A DNA stretch of 64,000 nt from Nothophaeocryptopus gaeumannii (lineage: Eukaryota; Ascomycota; Dothideomycetes; Mycosphaerellales; Mycosphaerellaceae): NCBI GenBank assembly GCA_031771865.1, contig JASISA010000019.1:1488001-1552000 (forward strand). Direction: 5' to 3'. Under the pieces are notes generated by a model. It searched no databases and was not told the origin of the DNA. It saw only the letters and a list, made by a program, of their open reading frames with translations. Positions 10,624 through 20,511 of the stretch are shown piece after piece. The translations under genes were made by a program, and so were the position numbers. How positions within the stretch are numbered: the first letter of the stretch is position 1; every line of letters begins with the position of its first letter.

Positions 10624-13209
10624 TGTAGCTACGGCAGTTGCTGTCCCTCACTTGGCCGAAGACCACGTTGCGGCTGGCCGAGATTGTCACATATGCTGGT
10701 GACTGCGAATTCATCATGTTTGTGCCGGAAACTATAGTGCAGTCTAGAACCTGTTAAATCGGAGATGTCGTATTGCAACTGAGAATAGCAGCACAGCCTC
10801 GCTCCAATGTAGTGCAATACGCGGCCTATTTGCCGCGGAATCTGGGGTCGCGTCTTTAGCAAATCACAGCCGAGGAATGTAAAGTGCCTGCATGAAAAAT
10901 TGGTTGCCTGAGGCTGTCAATCAGTTCCTTTCCTTCACTTGGCACATGTTCATTGCAGAGTCCCCTTCGCACAGGCAGGTGTCTCCTCGCTTTCCCATGA
11001 AATCTGAATGCATGCGGTCTGAGCGTTGAAAGGAGGCTATTGACTGCAGAGCAAGGCTGAAGTTGGAACACTACCGCACCGATACCACATCGTGCTTCTG
11101 ACTTGGAGCTCACCCTGTGCGTGAATGTAGCTCGAAGAGACAGGCGTTCGACGATGATCACCATCAATGTCCACTGGAGCCTGGTCCAGTCACGAGCATG
11201 GAGTCCAGTTGTGTGACTGAAGATTCTTCAAGAGCGCTTCGTGAAATGTCGGTAAACTTCAAGTCTGGACGCGAGATATGCTAATGCGAGGTCTTGCTTG
11301 CTGCCTATTCAATGGCCGAAGCCCGTGCCCCGAAGCTCCAGTAGACAGTTGCCAACGATGTTGATATCAGAGCGGCTCCCTAGGAAGGCTTTCATGAGGC
11401 AGCAGCCCTTCAGAAATAGAAAGCGAGACCAGACTTAGTCGCGCCATGGCTCATCACCGGAGCTGTCAAACAGGGTCATGTGCTTAGAGCACAAAGAATT
11501 TGAGCCAGCGAGCATGAGGTTTGGAGTCGCATCGAGAGAGCACATCCTGTATGCACAAATTGCCTGCGTGCTGCTTCTGGCAAGTGGTCTGACGACAGAA
11601 GGGTAGGCCATAAGAAGAGGCCTTGCAGACTGACAGGCATAGCTGGCTGTGCCGAAACATCTTGGAGACTCCATCCAAGTCCAATAGCAATAGGGCCATT
11701 GCAATATCCGGGCTATAGAACGGCCAGGGATGTGGTGGTCCATCAAAGTTTGCGATACCGAAACAGAAGAGTGCAAAATTTGCCGGCTGACCATCCAAGT
11801 CACCTCAACGCTCGGTACCAGCAAGGCCGTATGCACGTAGTAGAAAGCTGCACAGAGATACAGTTGGACGGGGAAGGACGCGGACAGCCTGTCACAGCTT
11901 GGTATCGAAAGTGTGAAAGGCAAACGGGGACACACTCACGCTACACGCGAGATCCATGTCGTGTGCTCGAAGGCGTTAAACGCTTAGAGTAACGTCCAGC
12001 GGTGGTGCCAAGGCCAGAAACGAGCCGTTGCTGTTTCATACAGAGGGTCTGATTAGTCTCTACTGCAGTGGCGCCCCGTACGCCACTTCTTCGCTGGCCG
12101 GATGGGAGCTGGGGCAATTGGCAATTGTAAGCAGCGTGACGGCACGCGACGGCCCAGAACAAGAACAAGGCTTGCGATTCCTCGCCGGCTCGAGGGTGTG
12201 TCGCGGTGCTTGGAACTGCGACTGGCAGCGGAGCGGACGTGTAGAATTGGCCATGGTGATGAGTATTGGGTGGCTGTGCGGTGGTAGTTATTAGTTGTTT
12301 CGAAGGTAAATGAGAGTGTAATCTTAAGGACAGGCTTGGTAACGTGATTCTGGGAGAGAGGGACTTTCGGGACCCACTTGCTGGGAGTTCGCTCTGTGCA
12401 CAGTGTTTCTCCTCGAACTGTTGCCGAACTGCCATCACACCGATCACTTTATTCACTTAATTCACTCGCTGCCTCTCCTTGCACATGTCTCCCTGGCCCC
12501 GACCACGACCACGTTGATCATATCACCAACTGCACCCTTCAATCAGCATATGACTTAGTAGACAGGTTTTGCAGAGGCTGCTTCACAGTCCACCGTTTCT
12601 ATTTGAGTTTGGGACTTTGCCGCCCGCAAGACAAATGCCAAGGCGGGCTGGCCTTCCTTCCCTACCAGCAGTCGCCTTGCCTTTCGTCAGATCCAAAGGC
12701 CAGATCCGTCCCGATCACAGCACACCACCCATCCCATCCCATCTCCACCCGACACGCCCATCCGCCCACCACCATATACCCCAATACACGAGAAAAAGAC
12801 CCGATACAACGAACGACGAGCAGACCTCACCGCCTCCGCGACGCTGGCTTTCGCGCCAGTCAACCGTGTTTGAGCTGCCGCGGCGCTCCCCGGTCCCCTC
12901 CCTTTGTCAACAGCGCGCCCACCGCAACTTGACGCCGCCGCTCTGGGCAGCCGACAGCGACCTCCCATTTTCTCTCCAGCACTCGGCGCTGCGTTGGATT
13001 CCTACTTAGCATCTGGCATCTGTGGCGTTCTGTTTATGTCTGGGTTCGGGCTGGTTTGACAACACAGCGGGCTGCCAAACACCCTGCCACCGTCCGCAGC
13101 GTCATTTGTTTTTCCCGAGTCCACCCATCGAGTCTGCATCATCTGCCATCGACTGCGAGCCGAAGAACGCGATAGCCGAGGAGCGCAGGCGTCCTGCCGA
13201 GACGCAAAC
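10624..13209. other. Long intergenic region between DNF3 and samB genes
   Basis: About 2.6 kb between divergent genes, the largest gene-free gap outside the transposon. Frames of 100-185 codons occur on both strands (for example 11435-11935 minus and 12378-12932 plus), but none has a domain, a signal peptide or a reading frame that makes sense across introns. The last 700 bp before 13210 are C/T-rich with runs such as CCCATCCCATCCCATC and probably form a long 5' leader for the samB-like gene. I see no repeat or RNA gene. Confidence 0.4.
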
Positions 13210-15168
13210 ATGCGCGAGGTCAACTTCAGCATCCCGAACGCAAACAAGGCCTCGGTCGGCATCACGACGGCGCTTTATGATCGACGAGCGCTGGACTGCA
13301 CCTCCACCCTCCCTCTCATCAACTCGCTGAACAACCTTGCTTACCTCACGACGTCCTCTGGCCGCATTCGGGACATCCTCACCGTCGATGGCGGGATCGA
13401 GCGCCTGGTATGCATTCTCAAAGAGGGCCGGAGCAAGGACATGATGGAAATGTGGAAGTGGAACCTAGCCTTCCAGTGCATAGTCAACATTGGTGTGAGG
13501 GGATCCGAGGCTGTGCGGACACGCGTCGTCGAGGCCGACATGGTTCCCGTCATTGCAACCATCCTGGACAACTACTTCCAGGTTGTTGAAAGGAGCAAAG
13601 AAAGAGCTGAACAGGACAACCGACGAAAGTGTCCATTCTCGCGAACCTTCTCGCGGTCTTCATCGAACCGAGCAGACTCATCGGAGTCTCGCAGTTCAAG
13701 GAGCAGACGGCATGCTCCTCCACCGATCTCCATCCCAGAACCTAGCCAACAGCCCGACGACGAGCCTGCGAGTGAGACTACCCCTACCGTCCACACTGCG
13801 GCGCTTTCCCTCAGCTCCCCTCCCGAGAGGACTGCGTTCCCTCGCCAGCACAACCATCACCGGTCGAACGGCTCAAGGGGTCAATTTGCCTCACCAACCG
13901 CGACCGCAAACCGTCAACCGGAACCACCGTTGTCAGCATTGACACTACAAAGCAATGTCGGCAGCGGTTTCGCCAGGCCTGTGCGCGACATTGATCGATT
14001 GCCATCCATGATGCCGGCTCTTCACGCCGAGCTCAGCTCCCAGCCACAGTCTCCCACCACACCAGGTGCGCCAGTCCAGCGCCCAGGAAGCCCTCGAGCT
14101 TCCGCGAGCGGCAGCAGGTCAAGGCGTAGACCTTCAATTCGTCATCAACTATCAATCTCCGGATCTGATGATGATGGACAGCTGGAAGAGAGTGTGTCCG
14201 AGGAGTCAAATGCAGCCGACCAGGGTCCCGAACCCATGGTAGGCATCCAATCGGATACAGCGATGGGTGATTTGGGAGATGACATGGAGCTGCAGAACAA
14301 TGGAGTGCCGCTAAATGTTCCAGACGTCTCCAGCACCGACGACGAAACTTTCAACATTCGGCCTCGCTCGCGAGCGGATGGCAGCATGACTGCCACACCA
14401 ACACAAGGCCCTATGAACCTCCCACAAACACAACTACCACCTCCCGTGAACGCGATCAATGCTACACCACCAAGCCTGCAGACGCCTGCGTGGTACCCAC
14501 AGCGTGGCTTGCCTCTCGAGAGACCAGCACCTTCCAGTATCCTCGCTGCTATGCCACGGGATGAAGATGTTCTTATGTCATTACAACTTCTGGCATACGT
14601 GTCGAAGTACTGCAACCTACGGTCTTACTTCCAGCAAACGCATTTAGTGCCTCGACTCAAGATCGAGCGAGATCTTAAGATGCTCGACCCCGAGTACAGC
14701 CCATCATCCCATGCGGTGCCAACCCAAGAGGAGCTTGAGGATGAGTGGGACAACGAATTTGTCCTTCAACCTGGCGAGAAGCCCTACAACATCTTCCCGC
14801 TGATCGAGAAATTCACTGCGAAGCCGTCATCGTCACGACATTCTCACAGTGCAACCTCTCCTCAACAAGGCGACATGCAGTACTGGGCTGGAGTGGTGAT
14901 GCGCAACCTTTGCCGGAAAGACGACAGCAGAGGTGGCATTCGACAATGTGCGTACTGGCAGTGCGGCAAGTGGGAGGAATACACTCGCCAGTTTGCCAAG
15001 TGCCGTCGCTGCAGACGAACCAAGTACTGCAGCAAGGAATGCCAAAAAGGCGCCTGGGGCAGCCATCGTTTCTGGTGTGTGGCTGCTGAAGACAGCCGAG
15101 ATGGTGAGGCCGGTGGAAGCGAACATCGGCACCGACATCGCCATCACCACCACCACCATCACAGCTGA
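13210..15168 (+). CDS. samB: MYND-finger protein SamB/Mub1
   Basis: A single exon of 652 residues. The N-terminal ~130 residues (MREVNFSIPNANKASVGITT, then LINSLNNLAYLTT and VDGGIERLVCIL) form the armadillo-like region conserved in fungal SamB/Mub1 proteins. The middle is a long Ser/Pro-rich, probably unstructured linker. A MYND zinc finger lies at about 580-622, with Cys pairs in CAYWQC, CRRCRRTKYC and CQKGAWGSHRFWC. The protein ends in an unusual run of alternating then consecutive His residues. In yeast, Mub1 works with the E3 Ubr2 and Rad6 to ubiquitinate Rpn4. In Aspergillus, samB mutants are affected in nuclear and septum positioning during conidiophore growth. The His-rich tail could bind metal, but that is only inference. 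Confidence 0.93.
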   Translation: MREVNFSIPNANKASVGITTALYDRRALDCTSTLPLINSLNNLAYLTTSSGRIRDILTVDGGIERLVCILKEGRSKDMMEMWKWNLAFQCIVNIGVRGSEAVRTRVVEADMVPVIATILDNYFQVVERSKERAEQDNRRKCPFSRTFSRSSSNRADSSESRSSRSRRHAPPPISIPEPSQQPDDEPASETTPTVHTAALSLSSPPERTAFPRQHNHHRSNGSRGQFASPTATANRQPEPPLSALTLQSNVGSGFARPVRDIDRLPSMMPALHAELSSQPQSPTTPGAPVQRPGSPRASASGSRSRRRPSIRHQLSISGSDDDGQLEESVSEESNAADQGPEPMVGIQSDTAMGDLGDDMELQNNGVPLNVPDVSSTDDETFNIRPRSRADGSMTATPTQGPMNLPQTQLPPPVNAINATPPSLQTPAWYPQRGLPLERPAPSSILAAMPRDEDVLMSLQLLAYVSKYCNLRSYFQQTHLVPRLKIERDLKMLDPEYSPSSHAVPTQEELEDEWDNEFVLQPGEKPYNIFPLIEKFTAKPSSSRHSHSATSPQQGDMQYWAGVVMRNLCRKDDSRGGIRQCAYWQCGKWEEYTRQFAKCRRCRRTKYCSKECQKGAWGSHRFWCVAAEDSRDGEAGGSEHRHRHRHHHHHHHS

Positions 15169-15743
15169 ACGACTCCTTCCGTCAGTCTAATGTGTATAAT
15201 GACTACGAAGGAGGCGCTCTGCTTACACCTCAATATTGCTTCGGAAGCATAGCATGGCGTTTGGTTTACGGAGTAAAATGGGGCCGCATTTCAACGATCT
15301 AAGACATGACTTTGCGGCATTACAATGCACCACTGCTGCATCGAGGACTTCCCCAACAGCTATTTCGATCCTGGCTTTACACAGGCACGGCTTACTTGGA
15401 AAGTCTTATTTGGACAAAGGATACCACTATGAGTTTTTATGTTATTACTGGGTCGGCGCGATCATCTTACGGAGTGGCCGTAATGTCGATTGAGCCATCA
15501 TCATGTGTGGAAAGGAAAGGAAAGGAAAGGAAAGGAACAGAGGAATGGAGTTTAGAGGCGTCGTCTTCTCAAATGAGGAATGGAGTTTTGTAGCATCGGA
15601 GAGATGGCATTGCTACTACGGTCATGAGAATCATATCATCATTATCTTCATTCAACTCGTGCCTCCGTCATATCTCTCAAGTCCTATCCCACCGGCTATT
15701 GCCTTGATCATGCGTAACACATATATGCTACTGATCTAATGAT
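15169..15743. repeat. 3' flank of samB and ATG16 genes with a (GGAAA)n microsatellite
   Basis: About 575 bp between two converging genes. At 15509-15537 there are five to six tandem copies of GGAAA. Beyond that it looks like ordinary 3' UTR sequence. Confidence 0.6.
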
Positions 15744-16439
15744 CTAATTCCATCCACTCCCACTATTAACCCTCTCCGCCTCTTCCCCCATCCGTTTCAT
15801 CCACCTCTGCACCAACTCCTCATTCTCCGCCTCCACCCGTTCGCGTGTCTGCTCCGCCATGCTCAACTGTAATTGTAAACTCACCATTTCGTCTTGTGCT
15901 TCTTCGACGAGTTTTGCTTTGCCTCGGATCTCTTCTTCGCGGTCGCGGAGACGGCGTTCGAGAGTAGATTTGTCGCGGGTGAGCTGGGTGATTTGTGAAG
16001 TGGAGGCTTTTTGGGTGGTTTGGAGATTGGTGAGGTCGGTTTGGAGGGTGGAGAGCTGGGTTTGTAGAAGCGAGCGGGCGCGTTGGGTGTTGGTGAGATC
16101 TGTTCGGAGGGTGGATAGGAGGTCGGAGGAGGGTGGAGGTTCTTGGGCGGGTGATTTTGTGTTTGCTCGTGCGGCTTTTGAGGGAGTTGTGGTGTGGTCC
16201 GCCGGGAGGGCGGGTGAGTCGGGCTTGGAAGATGTGGGAGCGTTGGCGTTGTTCGCTCGCGCGGCTGCTTCTGCTGCTGTGCGGTCGGCGAGTTTGGTGT
16301 CTAGATAGGAGAGGTTAGTATGAGGTAGAGAGCAGTGAAGTGGTGAGGTCTCACAGGCATCTATGTATAGCTTGTGAGCTTTCTCGCGGGCATCTCGTGC
16401 GTCAAGAGCAGCGGAGTACTGCTCGATCCAGTCGCTCAT
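15744..16439 (-). CDS. ATG16: Autophagy protein Atg16
   Basis: Two exons, 16439-16355 and 16300-15744, separated by a 54-bp intron (GTGAGA..CTAG). Spliced, they give 213 residues. Without splicing the frame stays open but inserts residues that break the conserved AYTKLADRTA stretch. The N-terminal MSDWIEQYSAALDARDAREK is the Atg5-binding helix. The centre is Ala/Pro-rich, and from about residue 105 there is a heptad-rich coiled coil that dimerises the protein. The C-terminus LVQRWMKRMGEEAERVN is strongly typical of fungal Atg16. Atg16 joins the Atg12-Atg5 conjugate and directs Atg8 lipidation to the phagophore. Fungal Atg16 lacks the WD40 domain of animal ATG16L1, as here. Confidence 0.95.
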   Translation of the reverse strand: MSDWIEQYSAALDARDAREKAHKLYIDACETSPLHCSLPHTNLSYLDTKLADRTAAEAAARANNANAPTSSKPDSPALPADHTTTPSKAARANTKSPAQEPPPSSDLLSTLRTDLTNTQRARSLLQTQLSTLQTDLTNLQTTQKASTSQITQLTRDKSTLERRLRDREEEIRGKAKLVEEAQDEMVSLQLQLSMAEQTRERVEAENEELVQRWMKRMGEEAERVNSGSGWN

Positions 16440-16619
16440 GGTATTGTGGGATGGTAGAGGCTACTTGCGTGTTCGTTATGGCATGCCAGCATGATGAAGG
16501 TGTTGGAAGCCACCTGTTTGTGGAAGATTGATTGCGGAGTTTGGTGGGCTGTTTGTTGACATTCACTTGACGCCTGCCGCACTGACGTCGGATGAAACTC
16601 TACATCGTGTCCGAGCGCG

Positions 16620-16678
16620 GAACATCTCGCTTGTGGGATGCAAGGGAACATCTCCCTTGTGGAATGCAAGGGAACATA
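16620..16678. repeat. 26-bp tandem repeat, 2.3 copies
   Basis: Unit 1 runs 16620-16645 and unit 2 16646-16671, followed by a partial third unit (GAACAT). The two full units differ at two positions only. The repeat sits 230 bp upstream of the TATA box of the GH76-like gene, so it may hold duplicated regulator sites. Confidence 0.8.
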
Positions 16679-16904
16679 CCGGTTTAAGTATGATGCTGAC
16701 CTCACCTATACGAACTGTGCCTATACTGCGGCAAGAACATGCCCGTTGGAGCCGGTATAAGCGTAGAGCCTACCACGCACCGCAAAAGTCTGGACGTATA
16801 TCTCAGGCTGGCCACTACGGGCCTTTTTAGGCCAGAGTACAGTGCTTGAGAAACTTGGTCTCCAAACGCTTTTCCCGAACGATCAACAGGCTGGAGAAAC
16901 ACAT

Positions 16905-16910
16905 TATAAA
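16905..16910 (+). promoter_or_regulatory. TATA box of the GH76-like gene
   Basis: TATAAA lies 55 bp upstream of the ATG at 16965, a good distance for a fungal TATA element with a short 5' UTR. It supports that ATG as the start. Confidence 0.6.
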
Positions 16911-16964
16911 CCGCGGCAGCTTTTATTCACAGATTCAATCGCCTCGCCAATTTGAACATTCAAC

Positions 16965-18203
16965 ATGGAACCAGAGAACGATCCGCCTTGGGCTCGCAAC
17001 CCTCCAGACCCTCCAACGAACCTGGATCAAATCACCCAATCCGCCATAAACATGTATCTCCTCTCCCTACAATCCAACGGCGAAACGAGCGGTAAAGACT
17101 GGTGGCAAGCCGCCAACGGCTACACCGCAATAGCCCTTCATGACATAGGGACCCACAAACCCAGCACCAACGTCTCAAGTCTCTGCACTGCCCTTCGAAG
17201 ATGCGAGAAGACCAAGCCAAACTTCATAAACGAGTTCAACGATGACACACTCTGGTGGGGAGTGTGCTGCTTACACGTATACACGCTCAGCGGAGACGAT
17301 TGGTTCCTGCAGAAAGCGATGGGGATCTGGTTTCATATTGGAGATAGTAATAGTATTGTTCGAAGAGGACAGGCGAAGTTTGGGGGGATGGATATGGAAG
17401 GAGCGTGTTATTGGACTACGAAATTGGGAGAGGAACAGGTGAATTCGATTACGACGGGGCTTTTTGCTGAGTTGGGGCTGAGGTTGGCACTACTCGACTC
17501 GAAATGTTTGTCGAGTGAGGGCATGGTTGAATTCATCCTGCACAGGCAGCAACCCTCGCGAGAAGAATATATCGAATCGGCGAGATGTGCTTTGGGATGG
17601 ATTCTTCGTTGCAGGTATCGAAAGCAGGACGGGCTCGTTTTGGACTCCATTCTGTTGAAGAAGCAGGTGGCCCGGGATTACACATTCACTTACACGACTG
17701 GCGTGGCCATCGATGTTTGTTCCTTGCTCTTCGAAGCTACTCGTGACGAGGATTACATGAGCCTTGCCTGCTTCATGGCACAAAAAGCGATGCGCCGCCC
17801 AAGCTGGGTCGAAGAGAATGGCGTCCTGACTGAGCATGGAGCTTACGGGAAAGAAAACCACGAACCTAATCAGAACGACGACGCGGTCGGCTTCAAAGCT
17901 GTTCTCATCCGTGGCCTGACCACACTGTACGATGTTATTGTTCGTCTCTATCCCTCGAGCTCGGGAGCTGAGCCAACGGCGCAACTGATCAGAGCTTTCA
18001 TCAATACTAACCTGGACAGTCAGCTCAAACGTAATACAAATGGCAACGCAGAATACGGTCCATGGTGGAATGGTCCGTTTGAAACGCCAACGAGTCACTC
18101 GCAAATGGCAGTGTTAGATGTCATGGCGGCAGCTCAAGCCGTCAATACGCTGAGACCACCATCGCAGCCAGATGACGTTGTCGAGCAGTTCTTCAACCCT
18201 TGA
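16965..18203 (+). CDS. GH76-like glycoside hydrolase without signal peptide
   Basis: A single exon of 412 residues with no intron. The motif FNDDTLWWG at residues 91-99 fits the catalytic Asp-Asp pair of family GH76 (endo-alpha-1,6-mannanases), and WFLQKAMGIWFHIGD and ACYWTT follow the usual helical repeat layout. The fold should be an (alpha/alpha)6 barrel. Unlike the cell-wall Dcw1/Dfg5 enzymes, it has no signal peptide and no GPI-anchor tail: the N-terminus is MEPENDPPWARNPPDPP, which is hydrophilic. It is therefore probably cytosolic, with an unknown substrate. Similar cytosolic GH76-like proteins occur in many ascomycetes. The general family call is solid; the activity is inference. Confidence 0.8.
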   Translation: MEPENDPPWARNPPDPPTNLDQITQSAINMYLLSLQSNGETSGKDWWQAANGYTAIALHDIGTHKPSTNVSSLCTALRRCEKTKPNFINEFNDDTLWWGVCCLHVYTLSGDDWFLQKAMGIWFHIGDSNSIVRRGQAKFGGMDMEGACYWTTKLGEEQVNSITTGLFAELGLRLALLDSKCLSSEGMVEFILHRQQPSREEYIESARCALGWILRCRYRKQDGLVLDSILLKKQVARDYTFTYTTGVAIDVCSLLFEATRDEDYMSLACFMAQKAMRRPSWVEENGVLTEHGAYGKENHEPNQNDDAVGFKAVLIRGLTTLYDVIVRLYPSSSGAEPTAQLIRAFINTNLDSQLKRNTNGNAEYGPWWNGPFETPTSHSQMAVLDVMAAAQAVNTLRPPSQPDDVVEQFFNP

Positions 18204-18439
18204 GTATCCTGGCATATGTCTGTATCAGTTTATTATTGGGAAAGAAGATCGAGCCCTGTCTAAGAAGGTCTTACTGGGATAGAGAGTATGGTGTAGCTTG
18301 TGAATCATTCGCGGCATCGTGGCTTCATGATGGCTTTTGAATCGAAAACCTGCGGCATGCGATTACTGTCAGTGTTTTGATCTCTGTCAGTTATTGTCAA
18401 TCAGCTCAATACTGTTGTAACTGTGACAGAGCCGACTTC

Positions 18440-19506
18440 TCACGCATACCCTGTAGACAAATTCGCATCACCAAGGGTGTAGTTCTCGTGGATCTCTTTG
18501 GCCTTTGAGGCGGAAGCGAGTTTCATCCCGAGGAAGTGCTTTGTGACCTCGTCGCTTAGCTCGCGCTTCCTCTGATGCCACTCGCTGCCACAGACTGCGC
18601 TTGTCTGTGCCATCTTTCCGGAGGAATATAGGAGGATGTTCACCGTGCTGCTGATGATAGTCGCATCTTCGTGCAGCCCATTCAGTGTCCGTGAGGCCTT
18701 CCAGATCTAGGTGCTCCAGCCCCCATTCGAATGTAAGATTCATGCCATCGACGAGGTCTTGCAAATCTACACGATTCATGGTTTCTAGCAAAGTCTGCGC
18801 AAGCACTGGGAGCCGGGGAAATGGTAGCGTCTTCTTGCTTTGTTCGAGCGAGTCGACGTTGCATGGTATACAATATGTCCACGCTGGTACTATGTGGAAG
18901 AAACACCGAACTCCGATGAACTTGAAGCGCGGAAAGTGATGGTCAATGGTGCCGTTGTGCTTCATTGCGGATGGTTGAAATGGCTGTATGTGTAGGCACT
19001 GTTCCTCTGCCTGAAGTAGATGTGAAGCAGCTTCGAGCTTCGAGCTTCTCGTCTTCAACGCAGAGTACCCAATCCTGTTGCTGCGTAAGGCGTGTGATTG
19101 TATCGGGAAGATCAGGCCAACTTACCATCATTGTCCGCTGAGCTCCATAATAGATCAAAGCTGCTTCACCTGCGAAACAACATTGAATTTTTGCGCCTTC
19201 CAAAGTGCGGACGACAGAGCTCATTAGATCTGAGCCACTGGCACTTGGCTCGGAGTCGTCAGGGTAGCCTCGCACTGCTATGTCAAATGCGACAGACGGA
19301 GGGGCCAGTTCGATAGGGTGGTCCAATCCTGTACTCGGTTGAAGATCATGGTCATACGCTTCACTCGGATTGGATTCGGCAGTGAGAAGAGATGAGTGCT
19401 CTTTCGCATGTGTATCGGCAGCCTCTTCTATTGGAGTGGAAGGCCGCGAGAGGGTGTCTCCTGGATCAGCTTCCTGGTGAGCGCCATCCAGGTAGCGACC
19501 AGGCAT
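18440..19506 (-). pseudogene. Fungal nucleotidyltransferase-fold-like protein, frameshifted by a 7-bp duplication
   Basis: Exon 1 19506-19126 encodes an acidic N-terminus and then KIQCCFAGEAALIYYGAQR. A 51-bp intron follows, and exon 2 begins at 19074 with DWVLCVEDEKLEA. At 19031-19044 (plus-strand coordinates) a 7-bp unit CTTCGAG is present twice and throws the frame into an early stop. With one unit only, the frame runs on through HHFPRFKFIGVRCFFHIVP to a second intron (18643-18595) and a last exon 18594-18440 (CGSEWHQRKRELSDEV), for 319 residues with all phases consistent. The AGEAALIYYGAQR / DWVLCV layout resembles a fungal family that I associate with a degenerate nucleotidyltransferase fold. 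Either a recent null allele or an assembly error explains the frameshift. Function is unknown. Confidence 0.6.
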
Positions 19507-19730
19507 TGCGAAACGGTGTCGTTCTCGAGTCTGAGGATGATGGCATCTATATGTAGAAGCGCTTCGGCAAAGGCATGTTGCTTTTGTGTAGATATAGATG
19601 GCTTTGGTGAGTGACAGCTTGATACCATAGGTACGGCCTGATCGCCGTCAGAATGACTAAGCAGATGCGACCCGATCTGATTTGCTGAAGCTTCGACGCT
19701 GAGCTGGGATCTACAATCAACAAACAAAAG

Positions 19731-20511
19731 ATGCCGCAAGAGACGTACTCCCTCCTGGATCTCGACGAAGACGTCGACGAGGACCGAATTGCCAATATAC
19801 GCTATGCGCCACTCGATAATATGCTTTCGGCGGCCCAGCTGGTCGCGTCTTTGCTCGCAGCCCAACGAACTGACCAAAGGCCCTGCTATGGCATACAAGG
19901 TGGGTTCGCAATACAGCTTCGTGGCGGCCGCAACAGTACGCGTGACATGTACTTTGTGACGAGCATCAACATGAAAGCTGTGTGGGCAGCAGTGACAGGA
20001 CAAGATCGGTAAGCATTAAGATCGACGAGAAGAACTGCACCTCCCACTGAAGAGGAGCTGACCAAAGCACTGCAGTGTCGTGATCCCCGACTCTCGTTTG
20101 GTCGAGGGCGTGCTCAAGACATTCGTCAAGACCGGCACACCTTGGGATAGTTGCGTGGAGCAGCATCGAATCGAAGTCGACATCAAGCAAGCAGGCTTTC
20201 GCAGCTCTCCGTGCAATGTCCACGAGAAAATTGACGAACTTGCACCGTTTGACTTCTTCGGACAGCAGCTTCGCTTCAATGTCTTGAGTATCCAGTCTAT
20301 GACACGCATCAAGGTCGAATGTTGCCTGAGCCGCGCCGAGCAACGAGACTTTGACGACGTGAAGTTCATGCTTCAGCGCTACAATGATGAAGTGCGAAAG
20401 GCGATCGGAGTCGGTGTCGTGCTCGAGGACGATTTGCTTGAGGTCCTGGAAGATGAGAGGATAGGGGATGATGGCGTCCGCCAAGGGCTTCTCAAGCTAC
20501 TAAAAGGATGA
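19731..20511 (+). CDS. Possible nucleotidyltransferase-fold protein
   Basis: Two exons, 19731-20008 and about 20076-20511, with an intron of about 67 bp (GTAAGC..TGCAG), giving 237 residues. The N-terminus is acidic (LLDLDEDVDEDR). Then CYGIQGGFAIQLRGGRNSTRDMYF resembles the GG-x-A-x-x-LRG-x-R-x-T-x-D motif of fungal nucleotidyltransferase-like proteins, in which the Asp is part of the metal site. VEVDIKQAG-like sequence (RIEVDIKQAGF) would supply a third acidic position. The ATG lies 224 bp from the ATG of the divergent frameshifted gene, which has a similar domain, so the two may share a promoter. The substrate is unknown and activity is uncertain because one acidic position may be missing. 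Confidence 0.6.

Larger units (their letters stand above)
16440..16964. other. Divergent promoter region of ATG16 and the GH76-like gene
   Basis: About 525 bp between two divergent genes. It contains a 26-bp tandem repeat (16620-16678) and a TATAAA box (16905-16910), listed separately. No further gene is visible. Confidence 0.5.

Noticed and set aside
11435..12932. Several 100-185 codon frames on both strands in the DNF3-samB gap
   Set aside because: They overlap each other, lack domains, and give no consistent spliced product. A non-coding RNA remains possible but I cannot support it.
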